A DNA stretch of 47,667 nt from contig CAMRBW010000015.1 of assembly GCA_947040555.1 (NCBI GenBank), positions 1-47,667 of the forward strand, written 5' to 3'. Position numbers and translations under genes: made by a program. Within the stretch, counting starts at the first letter, position 1. Each line of letters begins with the position of its first letter. Below, piece by piece: positions 39,101 through 46,707 of this stretch. The notes beneath the pieces were generated by a model, which saw nothing but the letters and a program-made list of their open reading frames with translations, searched no databases and was not told the origin of the DNA. This DNA comes from an uncultured Oceanospirillales bacterium. Lineage in GTDB: Bacteria > Pseudomonadota > Gammaproteobacteria > Pseudomonadales > Endozoicomonadaceae.

Positions 39101-39319
39101 TGAGTCCGGCTCAATGGATTTTGCAAGAAATTGAGCTAGTTTAATGCTCTCTTCAAATTGATCGGCGGTCGAGTGATACGTCAATTTTTTCAGAAGCCGG
39201 CTGCTGATGTACTGATTGAGTGCAGTTATATACGCATTGGCCGGGACTTTGAAGGTGCGGCTGTTTTCCGGGTATGTCTTACTTTGGGTCTGGAGCTCTT
39301 CGGATATGGACATGAGCAT
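36131..39319 (-). CDS. PLD-like nuclease-domain / superfamily 2 helicase / DUF3427 protein
   Basis: 1062 residues. N-terminal region to about 115 unknown; residues about 115-260 form a phospholipase D-like fold with a single HTK (198-200) and GSSNISQAALINGEEWN, typical of DNA-processing PLD domains. Then an SF2 helicase: Walker A ATGTGKT (338-344), DEFH box (428-431), GMTATPERMDG (452-462), NEGVDIP (608-614), and motif VI QLGRGLR (634-640). Residues about 680-1062 match the DUF3427 tail found on restriction-like helicases. Likely DNA-acting and ATP-driven, with a role in defence against foreign DNA (inference). Convergent with the NUDIX gene. No Shine-Dalgarno at the first ATG; a Met two codons in is equally possible. 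Confidence 0.92.
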   Translation of the reverse strand: MLMSISEELQTQSKTYPENSRTFKVPANAYITALNQYISSRLLKKLTYHSTADQFEESIKLAQFLAKSIEPDSEPLELPLRRILFTPDESIQLPLCENFSLAYPSLITNDKTAKTNFFKNLKFELQTADSFHFMVSFIRRSGLQLLINPLETFSHRGKKGRILTSVYMNITEPSALRKLLEYPAIETRVYVTTKKSFHTKAYLFGRQSYKNSSVLVGSSNISQAALINGEEWNVKMPCSNAPAIYDQAVERFEELWISDQTVPLTKEFIDEYEAYLENRPVTPVKTKTTFDYLNKSHQRQENQTTDQAVQPNAMQQQALSNLAKSRARGENRAVAIAATGTGKTYLAAFDAQQFEAKRVLFLAHRDELLEGAIKTFSQVFQDDDLCGKLTGITKNTDKRFLFSTVQTLSRDNHLYAFHPDDFDYIVVDEFHHAQATSYLKIIDHFTPRFLFGMTATPERMDGRDVLKLCNYNIVCDIRLKQALALELLAPFHYFGVADETVDYEQIERQASGQFVEAKLVHRLNTPERIEYIIQQIDKYGFHGQQRCALGFCVNREHATFMSQSFTEKGIHSAVLTGLSNPQERQAMIHQLQDPTQPLEVIFTVDIFNEGVDIPQVNLLLFLRPTESSTIFIQQLGRGLRKAEGKEYVTVLDFIGNYQNSYMVPLALSSEGGRRDFDKDTLKRAVSHEFADLPAGCYVELDEIAKEKILTKLDSIRLDKTEYLKQLYLQFKKDLGSSPEIMDFFTAENAPNPNFFFSKFGSLYKTKNKLKDSEGNPLELAENAYLQEVAERLEAMCPIKWPYEFALLLIVIEQKQSVVQVKDIEEKLARYFNQTVDSQQHTSLIISAMQSLSLPYSKMAWTFGTTEERKFHVDQELTGLLHNNEFANAYIRDRIHYGLKLFRRHFKPSAFLASGERFILYQNYTRNDIQFLSEDTAKRGTWREGVKRVEQDYFLFINLNKDQAVDAHLHYKDYFMDPRTFHWQSQNQTSHSSKVGQHYVDHTKLGYRIHLFVRKQVKQYNITLPFMYLGQVDYVSSSGDKPMNVVWKLHHTVPLDLFEDLTE

Positions 39320-39443
39320 GAATAAACATAATGGGAAAGGCCATATCGTACCAGGAATGCGCCAGGGAGGAATGCACTTGGACGAATGTAAAATCAGCAG
39401 CTAGCCTGGAGCCGACAAAAATAAACAGAGCAGGAAATGGCGG

Positions 39444-39737
39444 GTGTTACTGTATCAACAGGCGTTTGGCCAGGCGTTTGAACTGGGCATTGATGTGCCG
39501 GAGTGTTTTAAGGACAGAAGTTATAAAAATGATGTCTGCCCCTGCTTTGTGTACCCATCAACAGATGGTCGAACATGGGTGCTGTGGATTGATTACGAAG
39601 AGTCTCAGGAAAGGGAGTTGGTAGGCTGTTCGCGTTACACATTGGAGTGTCATGTCCACAGCGAACACCCCTGCCGGGTTCTGGAGACAGACTCGCCGGA
39701 GAGGATTGCTGATCTCCTGTCAACCATAGTGGGATGA
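39444..39737 (+). CDS. small unrecognised protein beside the helicase gene
   Basis: 97 residues, GTG start with AGGA 8 bases upstream. QQAFGQAFELGIDVPECFKD, CPCFVYPSTDGRTWVLWIDYEE and ECHVHSEHPCRVLETDSPERIADLLSTI read like a compact alpha/beta protein with five cysteines. No domain recognised. It is divergent from the helicase gene (start 39319) and convergent with the next small gene. Confidence 0.5.
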   Translation: MLLYQQAFGQAFELGIDVPECFKDRSYKNDVCPCFVYPSTDGRTWVLWIDYEESQERELVGCSRYTLECHVHSEHPCRVLETDSPERIADLLSTIVG

Positions 39738-39793
39738 TGTGCTTCAGCATGGGTAGCGATGCGCTATCTTTGAGCACCGCTCCACAAGGCCGG

Positions 39794-39988
39794 TTATCCT
39801 CCCGATATTTTGACAAGTGATGGAATGCTGTAACCACAAACACAGACCATCACTTCATCAATGGCTTTTTTGGTATCACTGTCTGCCTGCTGATAGATTT
39901 CCAGAATCCTGTCTGACTGCCCGCTCCAGTCAACACCCTCCCAATCTTCGCTAATAGACTCGTGCACAGCATCGAGAATGACTGTCAT
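39794..39988 (-). CDS. very small acidic unrecognised protein
   Basis: 64 residues, strongly acidic: DAVHESISEDWEGVDWSGQS, DRILEIYQQADSDTKKAIDE, VMVCVCGYSIPSLV. The start is an ATG at 39988 with AGACAGG 9 bases upstream. Helical acidic proteins of this size can be inhibitors or antitoxins, but nothing here proves it. It ends 57 bases from the gene at 39444-39737. Confidence 0.5.
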   Translation of the reverse strand: MTVILDAVHESISEDWEGVDWSGQSDRILEIYQQADSDTKKAIDEVMVCVCGYSIPSLVKISGG

Positions 39989-40202
39989 GAATGTTGGCCT
40001 GTCTTTGCTTTTGTCTCGTGGAGTGTATAGACCAAGTTGACTAATACATTATTGCACTTTGAACACCGCAGCACGTAAGTGCTTCTCGATGCCATGGTGA
40101 AGAGCTATTATGTTTGCAAAAAGTAACGGAAAGCATGTCCGACAGGTTGCTTAAGGGCGAGGCGGGAAGGAGGGCAACCCGCTGGTTACCCTTTTGTAAA
40201 TC

Positions 40203-40745
40203 TTACCAAATTTCAGGCTTATTCATCGCCGCAACACAGTGCGACTCACCCTGGATCGGCTCAATTACGGAGCCCGTCAGTGACTGACCCAGCCAGCCTT
40301 CCGGGTGAGACAGTGGCAAAGGTGCTTTAACAACCTCTTTGCTAACAGGGGCAAAACCAACCCGGGAGTAGAAGTTAGGGTCGCCATAGGTGAATACCAG
40401 CGCCACGCCATGTTCTTTTAATGTGTTAAGACCAAAGTTGATCAGCGCCTGACCAACACCCTGACCCTGAAAGGCGGTACTGACGGCAACAGGCGACAGA
40501 AGAAAGGCATTAATCCCGTTCTCAAATGTTAACCGGGAAAAAATGATGCTTCCGGCAATTTCTCCGTCCTTTTTGGCGATGAAAACAAACATATCGTTTT
40601 GTTCTGTTGTTGCCATCACGTCATAGGCCAGGGAGCCAACAATCTCCCCCTCTGCTTCGCTTTCTGAGTCAGAAAAGGTGCGGACAAAAAGGTTTTTTAT
40701 TTCGGTAACGTCGTTTGGATTGTAGAGTGAAAAGTCCATAGTCAT
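40203..40745 (-). CDS. GNAT-family N-acetyltransferase
   Basis: 180 residues. The GNAT core is visible: VFIAKKDGEIAGSIIFSRL, then LSPVAVSTAFQGQGVGQALINFGL with the acetyl-CoA loop QGQGVG (R/QxxGxG/A), and a C-terminal VFTYGDPNFYSRVGFAP block typical of YhbS-like proteins. Acetylates an unknown amine substrate; cytosolic. A Met two codons in (40739) has better spacing from GAGAG. It stands alone between small unknown genes and the Y1 element. Confidence 0.88.
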   Translation of the reverse strand: MTMDFSLYNPNDVTEIKNLFVRTFSDSESEAEGEIVGSLAYDVMATTEQNDMFVFIAKKDGEIAGSIIFSRLTFENGINAFLLSPVAVSTAFQGQGVGQALINFGLNTLKEHGVALVFTYGDPNFYSRVGFAPVSKEVVKAPLPLSHPEGWLGQSLTGSVIEPIQGESHCVAAMNKPEIW

Positions 40746-40909
40746 CTCTCTGTGCCGCTGTCTGAATGAGGCGCTTTATAAACTATAAATAATGTAGCCC
40801 TGTCAATAGATATTCACTCTTTTGGAACACGACGGCTTCTGGATGTATGCTAGCCCGCTGGTTTGTATTTGTACTCTGGCTGCGTAGCCTGATTTAAGGA
40901 CGAAGCAGT

Positions 40910-42145
40910 AAAGGACATCCATATATTTCAGACATCAAAAAATCCCCCTCATGCCAGAAACCTTAATCATTAAAAACGAGTGAAATACTCAGAAAACCCA
41001 CGAAGACATTAGGTCAGCAGGTGCGAAGTCTACAGGGGTAGATGAATGAGATCAGAGGTCGGAAAATTTGATATATATCCACATAGTCTTCATAAATCGG
41101 CAAACAGACAGCGGCTGGCCACCATCCCCTGTAGCCACTGTCTTCCCATTTTCTCAGCAAATTTCCGCAGGGATTTCAGACGACCAACACCCAATACAAA
41201 GCGATTTCCGTGGGGACGCATAGTGGTGAGCCATCCTTCGGGATTCACGCCTAATCGATGGAGAATAGGCGGCAGCTGACTGTCTATAGCCCCCCGCTTA
41301 TCTTCACGAATAGCTCTGCCAGTCCAGTCAACCAACTCAAAATAGTCAGCCAGTGTGAATGGTATACACTGTTCCTGTCTTTTACTGGTCTGCAGCGGTT
41401 TTAACCAGCTTTTGCGCCGGCCTGCCCGCTGCTGTTCGATACGCTCCTTGATAGCAGTAAAATCCGAAGTTTCCGGCATCGTTGCTACGCCTGCCCGCAC
41501 AGGATTAAGATCCACATAAGCCATGCACGATAGAAGGGCTGCTTCGTCTAACAAGGCCTGACTTTTGAAGCGCCCCTCCCAAAATCGCCCTTTGCACTGG
41601 TCTTCTTCATTAGCTTTACGAGCAAGATTCTCGTTAAGGCAGCGCATAAACCAGCTGATACTCATCAGACGCTGGCGGTATTCAGCTGCAAACTCAGTAA
41701 TTCGCAATACTTCTGCTTCGCCAAGAGCGTTACCCGCCAGAAATTTTTGCACAAGCAATGGGCCATCGAAGAGCTGTGTCCAGCGCTGTAAGACGTCACG
41801 ATCACTCCAGCTCTTTCCATGCTCAGCATCAATATGTAACACCACATGGTAGTGGTTGGACATGACCGTATAGCTGCATACTTCGATGGCAAACACTGTG
41901 GTCAGCGCCTTCAGGCGATCCACCACCCAGGGTTTGCGATGTTCATAATCTTTGCCGGTGAGATGATCTTTGCCGCACAAAAAAGCCCGTCGGACACAGC
42001 GTGCTATGCAGTGGTAATAGGGGGTGCTGTTTGGGTCGATCAGGGTACTGCGGGCCTGGGTCATGGTCTCTTTCTCGTTGAATTATCGAGCGCGGGAGAA
42101 AGATAGGTGAGTGGTGGGGGGTGTCAAATTTTATGGATGTCCTTT
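40910..42145. mobile_element. Y1 (HUH) transposase element bounded by 14-bp inverted repeats
   Basis: AAAGGACATCCATA at 40910-40923 is the exact inverse of TATGGATGTCCTTT at 42132-42145, enclosing a single transposase gene on the minus strand. The right end with the gene start recurs near 46265-46496, where the copy ends at the same TTTTTATCG sequence, which marks a real boundary. Inverted flanking repeats fit a RAYT-type transposase with its palindromic units better than a classical DDE element. No target duplication was identified. Confidence 0.65.
41090..42064 (-). CDS. Y1-family (HUH) transposase, RAYT-like
   Basis: 324 residues, single-strand DNA transposase of the IS200/REP-associated type. 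The start TPYYHCIARCVRRAFLCG is typical of RAYTs; the HUH motif is in VMSNHYHVVLHI; a tyrosine candidate lies in AEYRQRL; KGRFWEGRFKSQALLDEAALL, followed by YVDLNPVRAG, is the RAYT C-terminal signature. A basic extension (EQQRAGRRKSWLKP) and a further about 90 residues go beyond the shortest members. All motifs intact, so it may be active. Elements of this group cut and join at hairpin-forming REP sequences. Confidence 0.9.
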   Translation of the reverse strand: MTQARSTLIDPNSTPYYHCIARCVRRAFLCGKDHLTGKDYEHRKPWVVDRLKALTTVFAIEVCSYTVMSNHYHVVLHIDAEHGKSWSDRDVLQRWTQLFDGPLLVQKFLAGNALGEAEVLRITEFAAEYRQRLMSISWFMRCLNENLARKANEEDQCKGRFWEGRFKSQALLDEAALLSCMAYVDLNPVRAGVATMPETSDFTAIKERIEQQRAGRRKSWLKPLQTSKRQEQCIPFTLADYFELVDWTGRAIREDKRGAIDSQLPPILHRLGVNPEGWLTTMRPHGNRFVLGVGRLKSLRKFAEKMGRQWLQGMVASRCLFADL

Positions 42146-42153
42146 TTATCGTT

Positions 42154-42234
42154 AGCTGACGTCTTCCATGTACGACTGTGGTTATCTGTTCGGAGGTTAG
42201 AGACCGCACAGATTACCCTACATGGGCGTCAGCT
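42154..42234. repeat. imperfect inverted repeat next to the Y1 element
   Basis: AGCTGACG (42154-42161) and CCATGTA (42166-42172) are mirrored by TACATGG (42219-42225) and CGTCAGCT (42227-42234). It begins 9 bases beyond the element end and lies between it and the broken gene. The remaining bases 42235-42341 hold nothing recognised. Confidence 0.5.
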
Positions 42235-42341
42235 CATACCCCCATCCCCTTGCTATATCTGGCCTGTCGCAGTTTTGTCCCGTACATAGCACGGTGATAG
42301 AGTACCTCAGAAAATGGATACACGACTTCAAGAAATAACCA

Positions 42342-44360
42342 TCACCCCTCCTTAGCGATATGCGATTGCAAAAGCAGAAACTCGTTCTTGCACACAATCC
42401 TGACTCTGGGTTCCACTCTACACGCTTTGGCTCTCCGGCGTACGGGGTTGAGCCGATCGGCATGATTTCTGCACAGCCTAGCGAGTTTTGCATGGTTTTT
42501 GGTCATCAGTGGATAGGCCAGCGCGCTTAAAAGTGAGGCAATCTGTCGTTTTAGCTTCGGTTTTTTTTCTGCTAACGTCTGCTGCCCGTCTATATTGTCT
42601 ATATGGCTGACCACCATTTGCACACGGTCCTTCACTTTTCTATCTCCGGTCAGATTGATGCCTATTGCTTTTTCGAGCCCCCGAAGCAGCAGCCGTTCTG
42701 ACACATTCAGCCTTTTCAGGATGAAAAAACAGAAACCGGCACGTTGCATAAGAACCGGATCATCTTCATAGGCTTTGAGTGACCTCAGTACCGGCTCAAT
42801 CAACGCCTCATCGATGCTTAACTGCACAAAAGCAACCCCTTTATTGTCCTCTATCCATTTCTCGAGTAGCCGATAACACGCGTTTTTGTCCATAACTCTG
42901 GTGCCATCAGGCCTTTGTTTTCCCCCTTTGCGCCGAGCCACGGGCGGAGCGCAGGTCGGCTCAGCCGAGGGCTCTTCGCTCGCCGAGGGCTCTTTGCTCG
43001 CTGAGGGCTCTTCGCTCGCTGAGGGCTCTTCGCTCGCTGAGGGCTTTTCGCTCGCTGAGGGCTTTTCGCTCGCTGAGGGCTTTTCGCTCGCTGAGGGCTC
43101 TTCGAGAGTGACGGCGCTCAGGGCCTCAGGCAGCGCCTCTTCCGGGGAGGGGGTTGTACGTTTTGATCTGAACGCTGCGGCTTTCTTCTCAAAACGGCTT
43201 GCTTCCAATGCATAATCAGCCGCTCGGCTAAGATAACCATGATCCATATAGTAAGCTTCAGCCTCCCGGCATATGGCTATGACCGACTCATAGTTTGAGG
43301 ACTGATAAACCCAGATAAGCTCATCGTAAAAGGGATAACCTTGGTTAATGCAGCGCTCGCAGAGGTCGATGGCGAGTTTGTTTAATTCGTCAACAACTTC
43401 AGGGTCAGCTTCTGTTGCACACCGGATAGCGCATCGAATCATAATGTAGTCCGACGGGTGCGTGGACTCGCTTTTTTTCCGGCAGTGATACGCTTGTTCT
43501 ATGGCCTTTCCGTAATGGCCCTGCTCGAAAAGATGAAAATTGATAAGAAAGGCGCGAATGTCTTCGGTCATGAAGACAGAGCCAGCATGACTCCAGCACT
43601 CTTTTATGTAGACTTCCGGATCAGGTATATCCGTTTGAAACACGCTCTTTGTCAGGGACAGAACAGATTGCATCTCCGGTGTACGTTCAATAATCTGCTG
43701 CCAGTTATCTTTTTACTGTCCCGAGACAACATCTTTGCCATTTTATAGCCGAGAATGGGCTGGCAACAGGGTAAGACCCGGCCTTTCTCCTGGGCATCTT
43801 CAAGGAAAGGGTCAATCCCTAACCGGTAGAACAGAAAGTGCAGCTGATCGGCAATATTTATTTCTTTACTGTGCTCGGTGCTTTTATCAAGATACCGTAA
43901 TCCCGCGACAGCATCGCCGCTTACACACAAAATGTAAGCCATATTTCGAAACGCCTCCCTATAAAGGTCGTTTTTATACTGTGCAGGTTGGTCAGCAATT
44001 TTGGGAAGGATGGACTCAATCATCTCTTTCGCTTTGGTATAGCGTTTCTGCGACTTTAATTCATTAGCAGTCTTGATTTTTTCATTGATGAATGCACAGT
44101 TAACCAACTCTTGTTGGCACTTTTTCTGATAAAGCACGCTTCGCTCTAACAGTTGAAAGTTTTTAGCGCCCCCCCGATGCCGTTGTACGGCGGAAGTCCT
44201 GCTGGTCCTGGATTGGGAAGTGGCGCCTCCGGTTGCAGCGGCTTTGCGGCTCCCTCGCCCGGATGATTTTTTCTTTTTCCCGCCCCCCGGAAGGCTCTTC
44301 TCTGGTGTCCGTTTGTGAAAAATTCGAGGCTTCCGCTCCTCCTAACTTTGCTGATTCCAT
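42342..44360 (-). pseudogene. long repeat-containing gene broken by two homopolymer frameshifts
   Basis: Three consecutive minus-strand frames join into one protein of about 670 residues if two homopolymer runs each change by one base. From the ATG at 44360 (MESAKLGGAEASNF) the frame is open to a G6 run (plus-strand 44283-44288). With one G fewer it continues GGGKKKKSSGRGSRK into the frame that contains VLYQKKCQQEL and helical, TPR-like LKSQKRYTKAKEMIESILPK. At an A5 run (plus-strand T5 at 43710-43714) one extra A leads SRDSKKDNWQQIIERTPEM into the 443-residue frame (start 43673). That part has more helical repeats, the SASEEP/SASEKP hexapeptide array, and a helical C-terminus (FCFFILKRLNVSERLLLRGL). 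Family unknown. Pseudogene, phase-variable gene or sequencing error remain open. Confidence 0.7.
42966..43106. repeat. 18-bp tandem repeat (about 7.8 units) inside the broken gene
   Basis: Units of 18 bp (consensus TGAGGGCTCTTCGCTCGC) start at 42966 and repeat seven times, followed by a partial eighth. Read on the minus strand they encode a hexapeptide, SASE(E/K)P. Unit number can change without loss of frame. Confidence 0.92.
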
Positions 44361-44540
44361 GGCTACCCCCCTGTCGACTAAAAAACAGCTTACAATGACT
44401 GAGACCGCCACAGGGAGGAATAGTTTCACTTGTTCTGCAGTGTTCATAAGCGTATAACGTAGTACAATGCACTACCCAAAGCACTACAAACCACGCTACC
44501 ATATCCCCCAGCATAGCTTAACAGCCAACCCACTCCGCCC

Positions 44541-45804
44541 AAAAAGGGCTCAACCTCAGCCTGAACCTGTTGAAAGAGAGCTTCTATCAGTTGAAGCGCC
44601 AATCAGCGGCAGGAGTGGATGGTATAACATGGGAGACCTATCAACAGGACCTGGATGTCCGGTTGACGAACCTGCATCAACGAATACACAAAGGGAGTTA
44701 TCGTCCTCGACCAGCTAGAAGAATTTTCATTCCTAAAGCTGACGGGAGCGAGAGGCCACTGAGTATTCTCTGTCTGGAGGACAAAATCGTCCAACAGGCA
44801 GTGGTAAAGATTCTGGAGGGTATCTACGAAACCGATTTTCTTGGCTTCTCCTACGGATTTCGATCTGGAAGAAGCCAACACGACGCCATGGATGCACTTG
44901 TCGTGGGTATAAAACGTAGATCGATAAACTGGGTGCTGGATCTGGATGTTCGAAAATTTTTCGATCAGGTCGACCATGATTGGCTGATCAGGTTTATAGA
45001 GCACAGGGTGAAAGACAAGCGCATTATCCGCCTGATAATTCAGTGGATAAGAATTGGGCACTACGATGAAGATGGTCGTCGTGTCCAGAGCTTGGCAGGC
45101 GTGCCACAGGGGCAGTCATATCGCCTCTGTTATCAAATATCTACCTGCACTACGTATTCGATCTGTGGGTTCATCAATGGCGTAAAAGGAAAGCGCACGG
45201 CCAGATGATGGTCGTGAGATATGCCGATGATAGCGTGCTGGGATTCCAGTCAAAATGGGATACTGACACCTTCCTGCAAGAACTGAAAAGGCGTTTGGAG
45301 ACGTTTGGTCTGAGTCTGCATAAGGACAAAACCAAATTGATCCAGTTCGGTCGCCATGCCAGAAAGGACAGACAAAGGCGGGGACTTGGAAAGCCCGAAA
45401 CCTTCGAATTTCTCGGTTTCACCTTCTATTGTGGAGTGAACCGGACAAACGGAGGTTATGCCATCGTCAGGGAAACCAGCAAAAAACGAATGCGGACAAC
45501 ACTGAAAGCTGTAAAGGAGCACCTGCACCGATATCGGCATATTCCGGTTATCAAGCAAATAGCATGGCTGAAACGTGTTGTTCGGGGATATATGAACTAT
45601 TTCGCTGTTCCGGGGAATAGCCGTCGTCTCACTGTCTTTCGGACAGAAGTGCAAAAGATTTGGTACAAAGTTTTGAAGCGGCGCAGCCAGAGAAACCGCC
45701 TGAACTGGAGTAAGTTTGGTCGATTTGCGAACACTGTGCTGCCAAAGGCAAGAATCCTTCACCCATGGCCGGAGCAGCGGTTTGGCGTCAAATCCTCGAG
45801 GTAG
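44541..45804 (+). pseudogene. group II intron reverse transcriptase/maturase, 5'-truncated and frameshifted
   Basis: The frame opens at about 44541 with no proper start; LLKESFYQLKRQSAAGVDGI is the first family match, so the usual about 70 N-terminal residues are lost. The RT domain continues IPKADGSERPLSI, LEDKIVQQAV, GFSYGFRSGRSQHDA, NWVLDLDVRKFFDQVDH to GVPQG. There a G4 run (45109-45112) replaces the G5 needed. With one more G the frame reads GAVISPLLSNIYLHYVFDLW and joins the second part, which has the catalytic YADD (VVRYADDSVLGF), the maturase X domain (GYMNYFAVPGNSRR) and the HPWPEQRFGVKSSR end. No DNA endonuclease domain. The protein is therefore non-functional as written. Confidence 0.9.
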
Positions 45805-45875
45805 GAGCCGTATGCATTAGTAGTGCACGTACGGATCTGTGCAGGGTGCCCGGTGACGGGCATTCCTACTGCGAC
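45805..45875 (+). ncRNA. group II intron domain V and VI
   Basis: Directly behind the maturase stop, GAGCCGTATGC...GCACGTACGGATC (45805-45837) is the 33-base domain V hairpin with the catalytic AGC triad near its base. A second hairpin GTGCCCGGTGACGGGCAT follows (domain VI region), and GCGAC at 45871-45875 is a plausible 3' intron end. Domains I-III are not visible upstream of the truncated gene, so the ribozyme is incomplete. Confidence 0.75.
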
Positions 45876-46264
45876 CAGAGATTTGTGCCTCCAACGCAAA
45901 TCAATCATCCAGCATCCGGGTCACTTTTTCCCACACGTCGCTACGCACCTACTTTGATTTTCACAAAGGCTAAGTGCTGCTTCATGCACGTAGCAGCGTA
46001 TAGAAAGATCCTGATTTGTCGTTTTTTAGCAAAATACCTTTTCGCCTGAACCTTTCTCCTGTTTTCTGGCCAATCTGTAAAACCAGAACAGAAAAGCAAG
46101 ATATGCTTAGGGGGGAATCACATGATATGCACACCATGCAAAACCAGTGCAAGACTGGCGGAGATCGCAAAAGGACAGATCGCAAAAGGACAACCACGGA
46201 ATAACACAGATTCAATTCATCTGCTGAAAAGCAAGAGATATACAATCACTAATTGCCCACTCTG
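45876..46264. other. intergenic debris between the intron and the second Y1 copy
   Basis: 389 bases without a credible gene. A 15-bp direct duplication, AGATCGCAAAAGGAC, occurs at 46162-46176 and 46177-46191. Nothing else recognised. Confidence 0.5.
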
Positions 46265-46496
46265 CGATCAGCGCCTTCAGGCGATCCACTACCCAGGGTT
46301 TGCGATGCTCGTAATCTTTGCCGGTGAGATGATCTTTGCCGCACAAAAAAGCCCGTCGGACACAGCGTGCTACGCAGTGGTAGTAGGGGGTACTGCGGGG
46401 CTGAGTCATGGTCTCTTTCTCGTCGAGTTATCGAGTGCGGGAGAAAGATAGATGAGTGGTGGGGGGTGTCAGATTTTATGGATGTCCTTTTTATCG
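46265..46496 (-). pseudogene. solo right end of a second Y1 element with transposase N-terminus
   Basis: Nearly identical to 41902-42150. On the minus strand it gives MTQPRSTPYYHCVARCVRRA followed by FLCGKDHLTGKDYEHRKPWV, then leaves the family sequence after DRLKAL. Compared with the complete copy it lacks 21 bases between two GGG runs (7 residues, LIDPNST or equivalent), showing the two copies differ by an internal deletion. The HUH motif and everything downstream are lost. The upstream border matches the complete copy up to TTTTTATCG. Confidence 0.85.
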
Positions 46497-46516
46497 GCAC
46501 TAACCTATCACTATTA

Positions 46517-46631
46517 CTAGTGCAGCTGAGCGCTTATCTCCATACAGGCCTCAAACCACCTCGTTCCCACGGTCCCCCGTGGGAATGCATACCAGACAGC
46601 CTGTATGGTTATTTGAGCTTTCCTGCACTAG
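46517..46631. mobile_element. 115-bp palindromic MITE-like repeat
   Basis: CTAGTGCAG (46517-46525) mirrors CTGCACTAG (46623-46631). Further inside, CCATACAGGC mirrors GCCTGTATGG, and the centre holds GTTCCCAC...GTGGGAA. The whole unit can fold on itself and has no coding frame. The central CGTTCCCAC/GTGGGAATGCATACC resembles a common dispersed intergenic repeat in gammaproteobacteria. Confidence 0.7.
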
Positions 46632-46660
46632 GGTGGCAAAAAGCGAATTGAGCTGGAATC

Positions 46661-46693
46661 TGTAGAAGTCGTGGTCTGATCGCGACTTCTACA
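46661..46693. terminator. perfect hairpin at the 3' end of the isomerase gene
   Basis: TGTAGAAGTCG (46661-46671) with CGACTTCTACA (46683-46693), 11-base loop. It lies 15 bases beyond the stop of the leftward isomerase gene; no strong U-tract, so termination is likely but not certain. Confidence 0.55.
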
Positions 46694-46707
46694 CATCAAT
46701 GCCGTGT

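Noticed and set aside
43710..43716. Programmed -1 frameshift signal at the A5-G run of the broken gene
   Set aside because: The run lacks the full X-XXY-YYZ slippery heptamer and no clear pseudoknot was seen, and the second break (G6) needs a different explanation; kept only as a possibility.
45982..46245. 87-residue minus-strand frame between intron and Y1 remnant
   Set aside because: Cys/Ser-rich low-information composition, and it includes the 15-bp duplication; likely chance.
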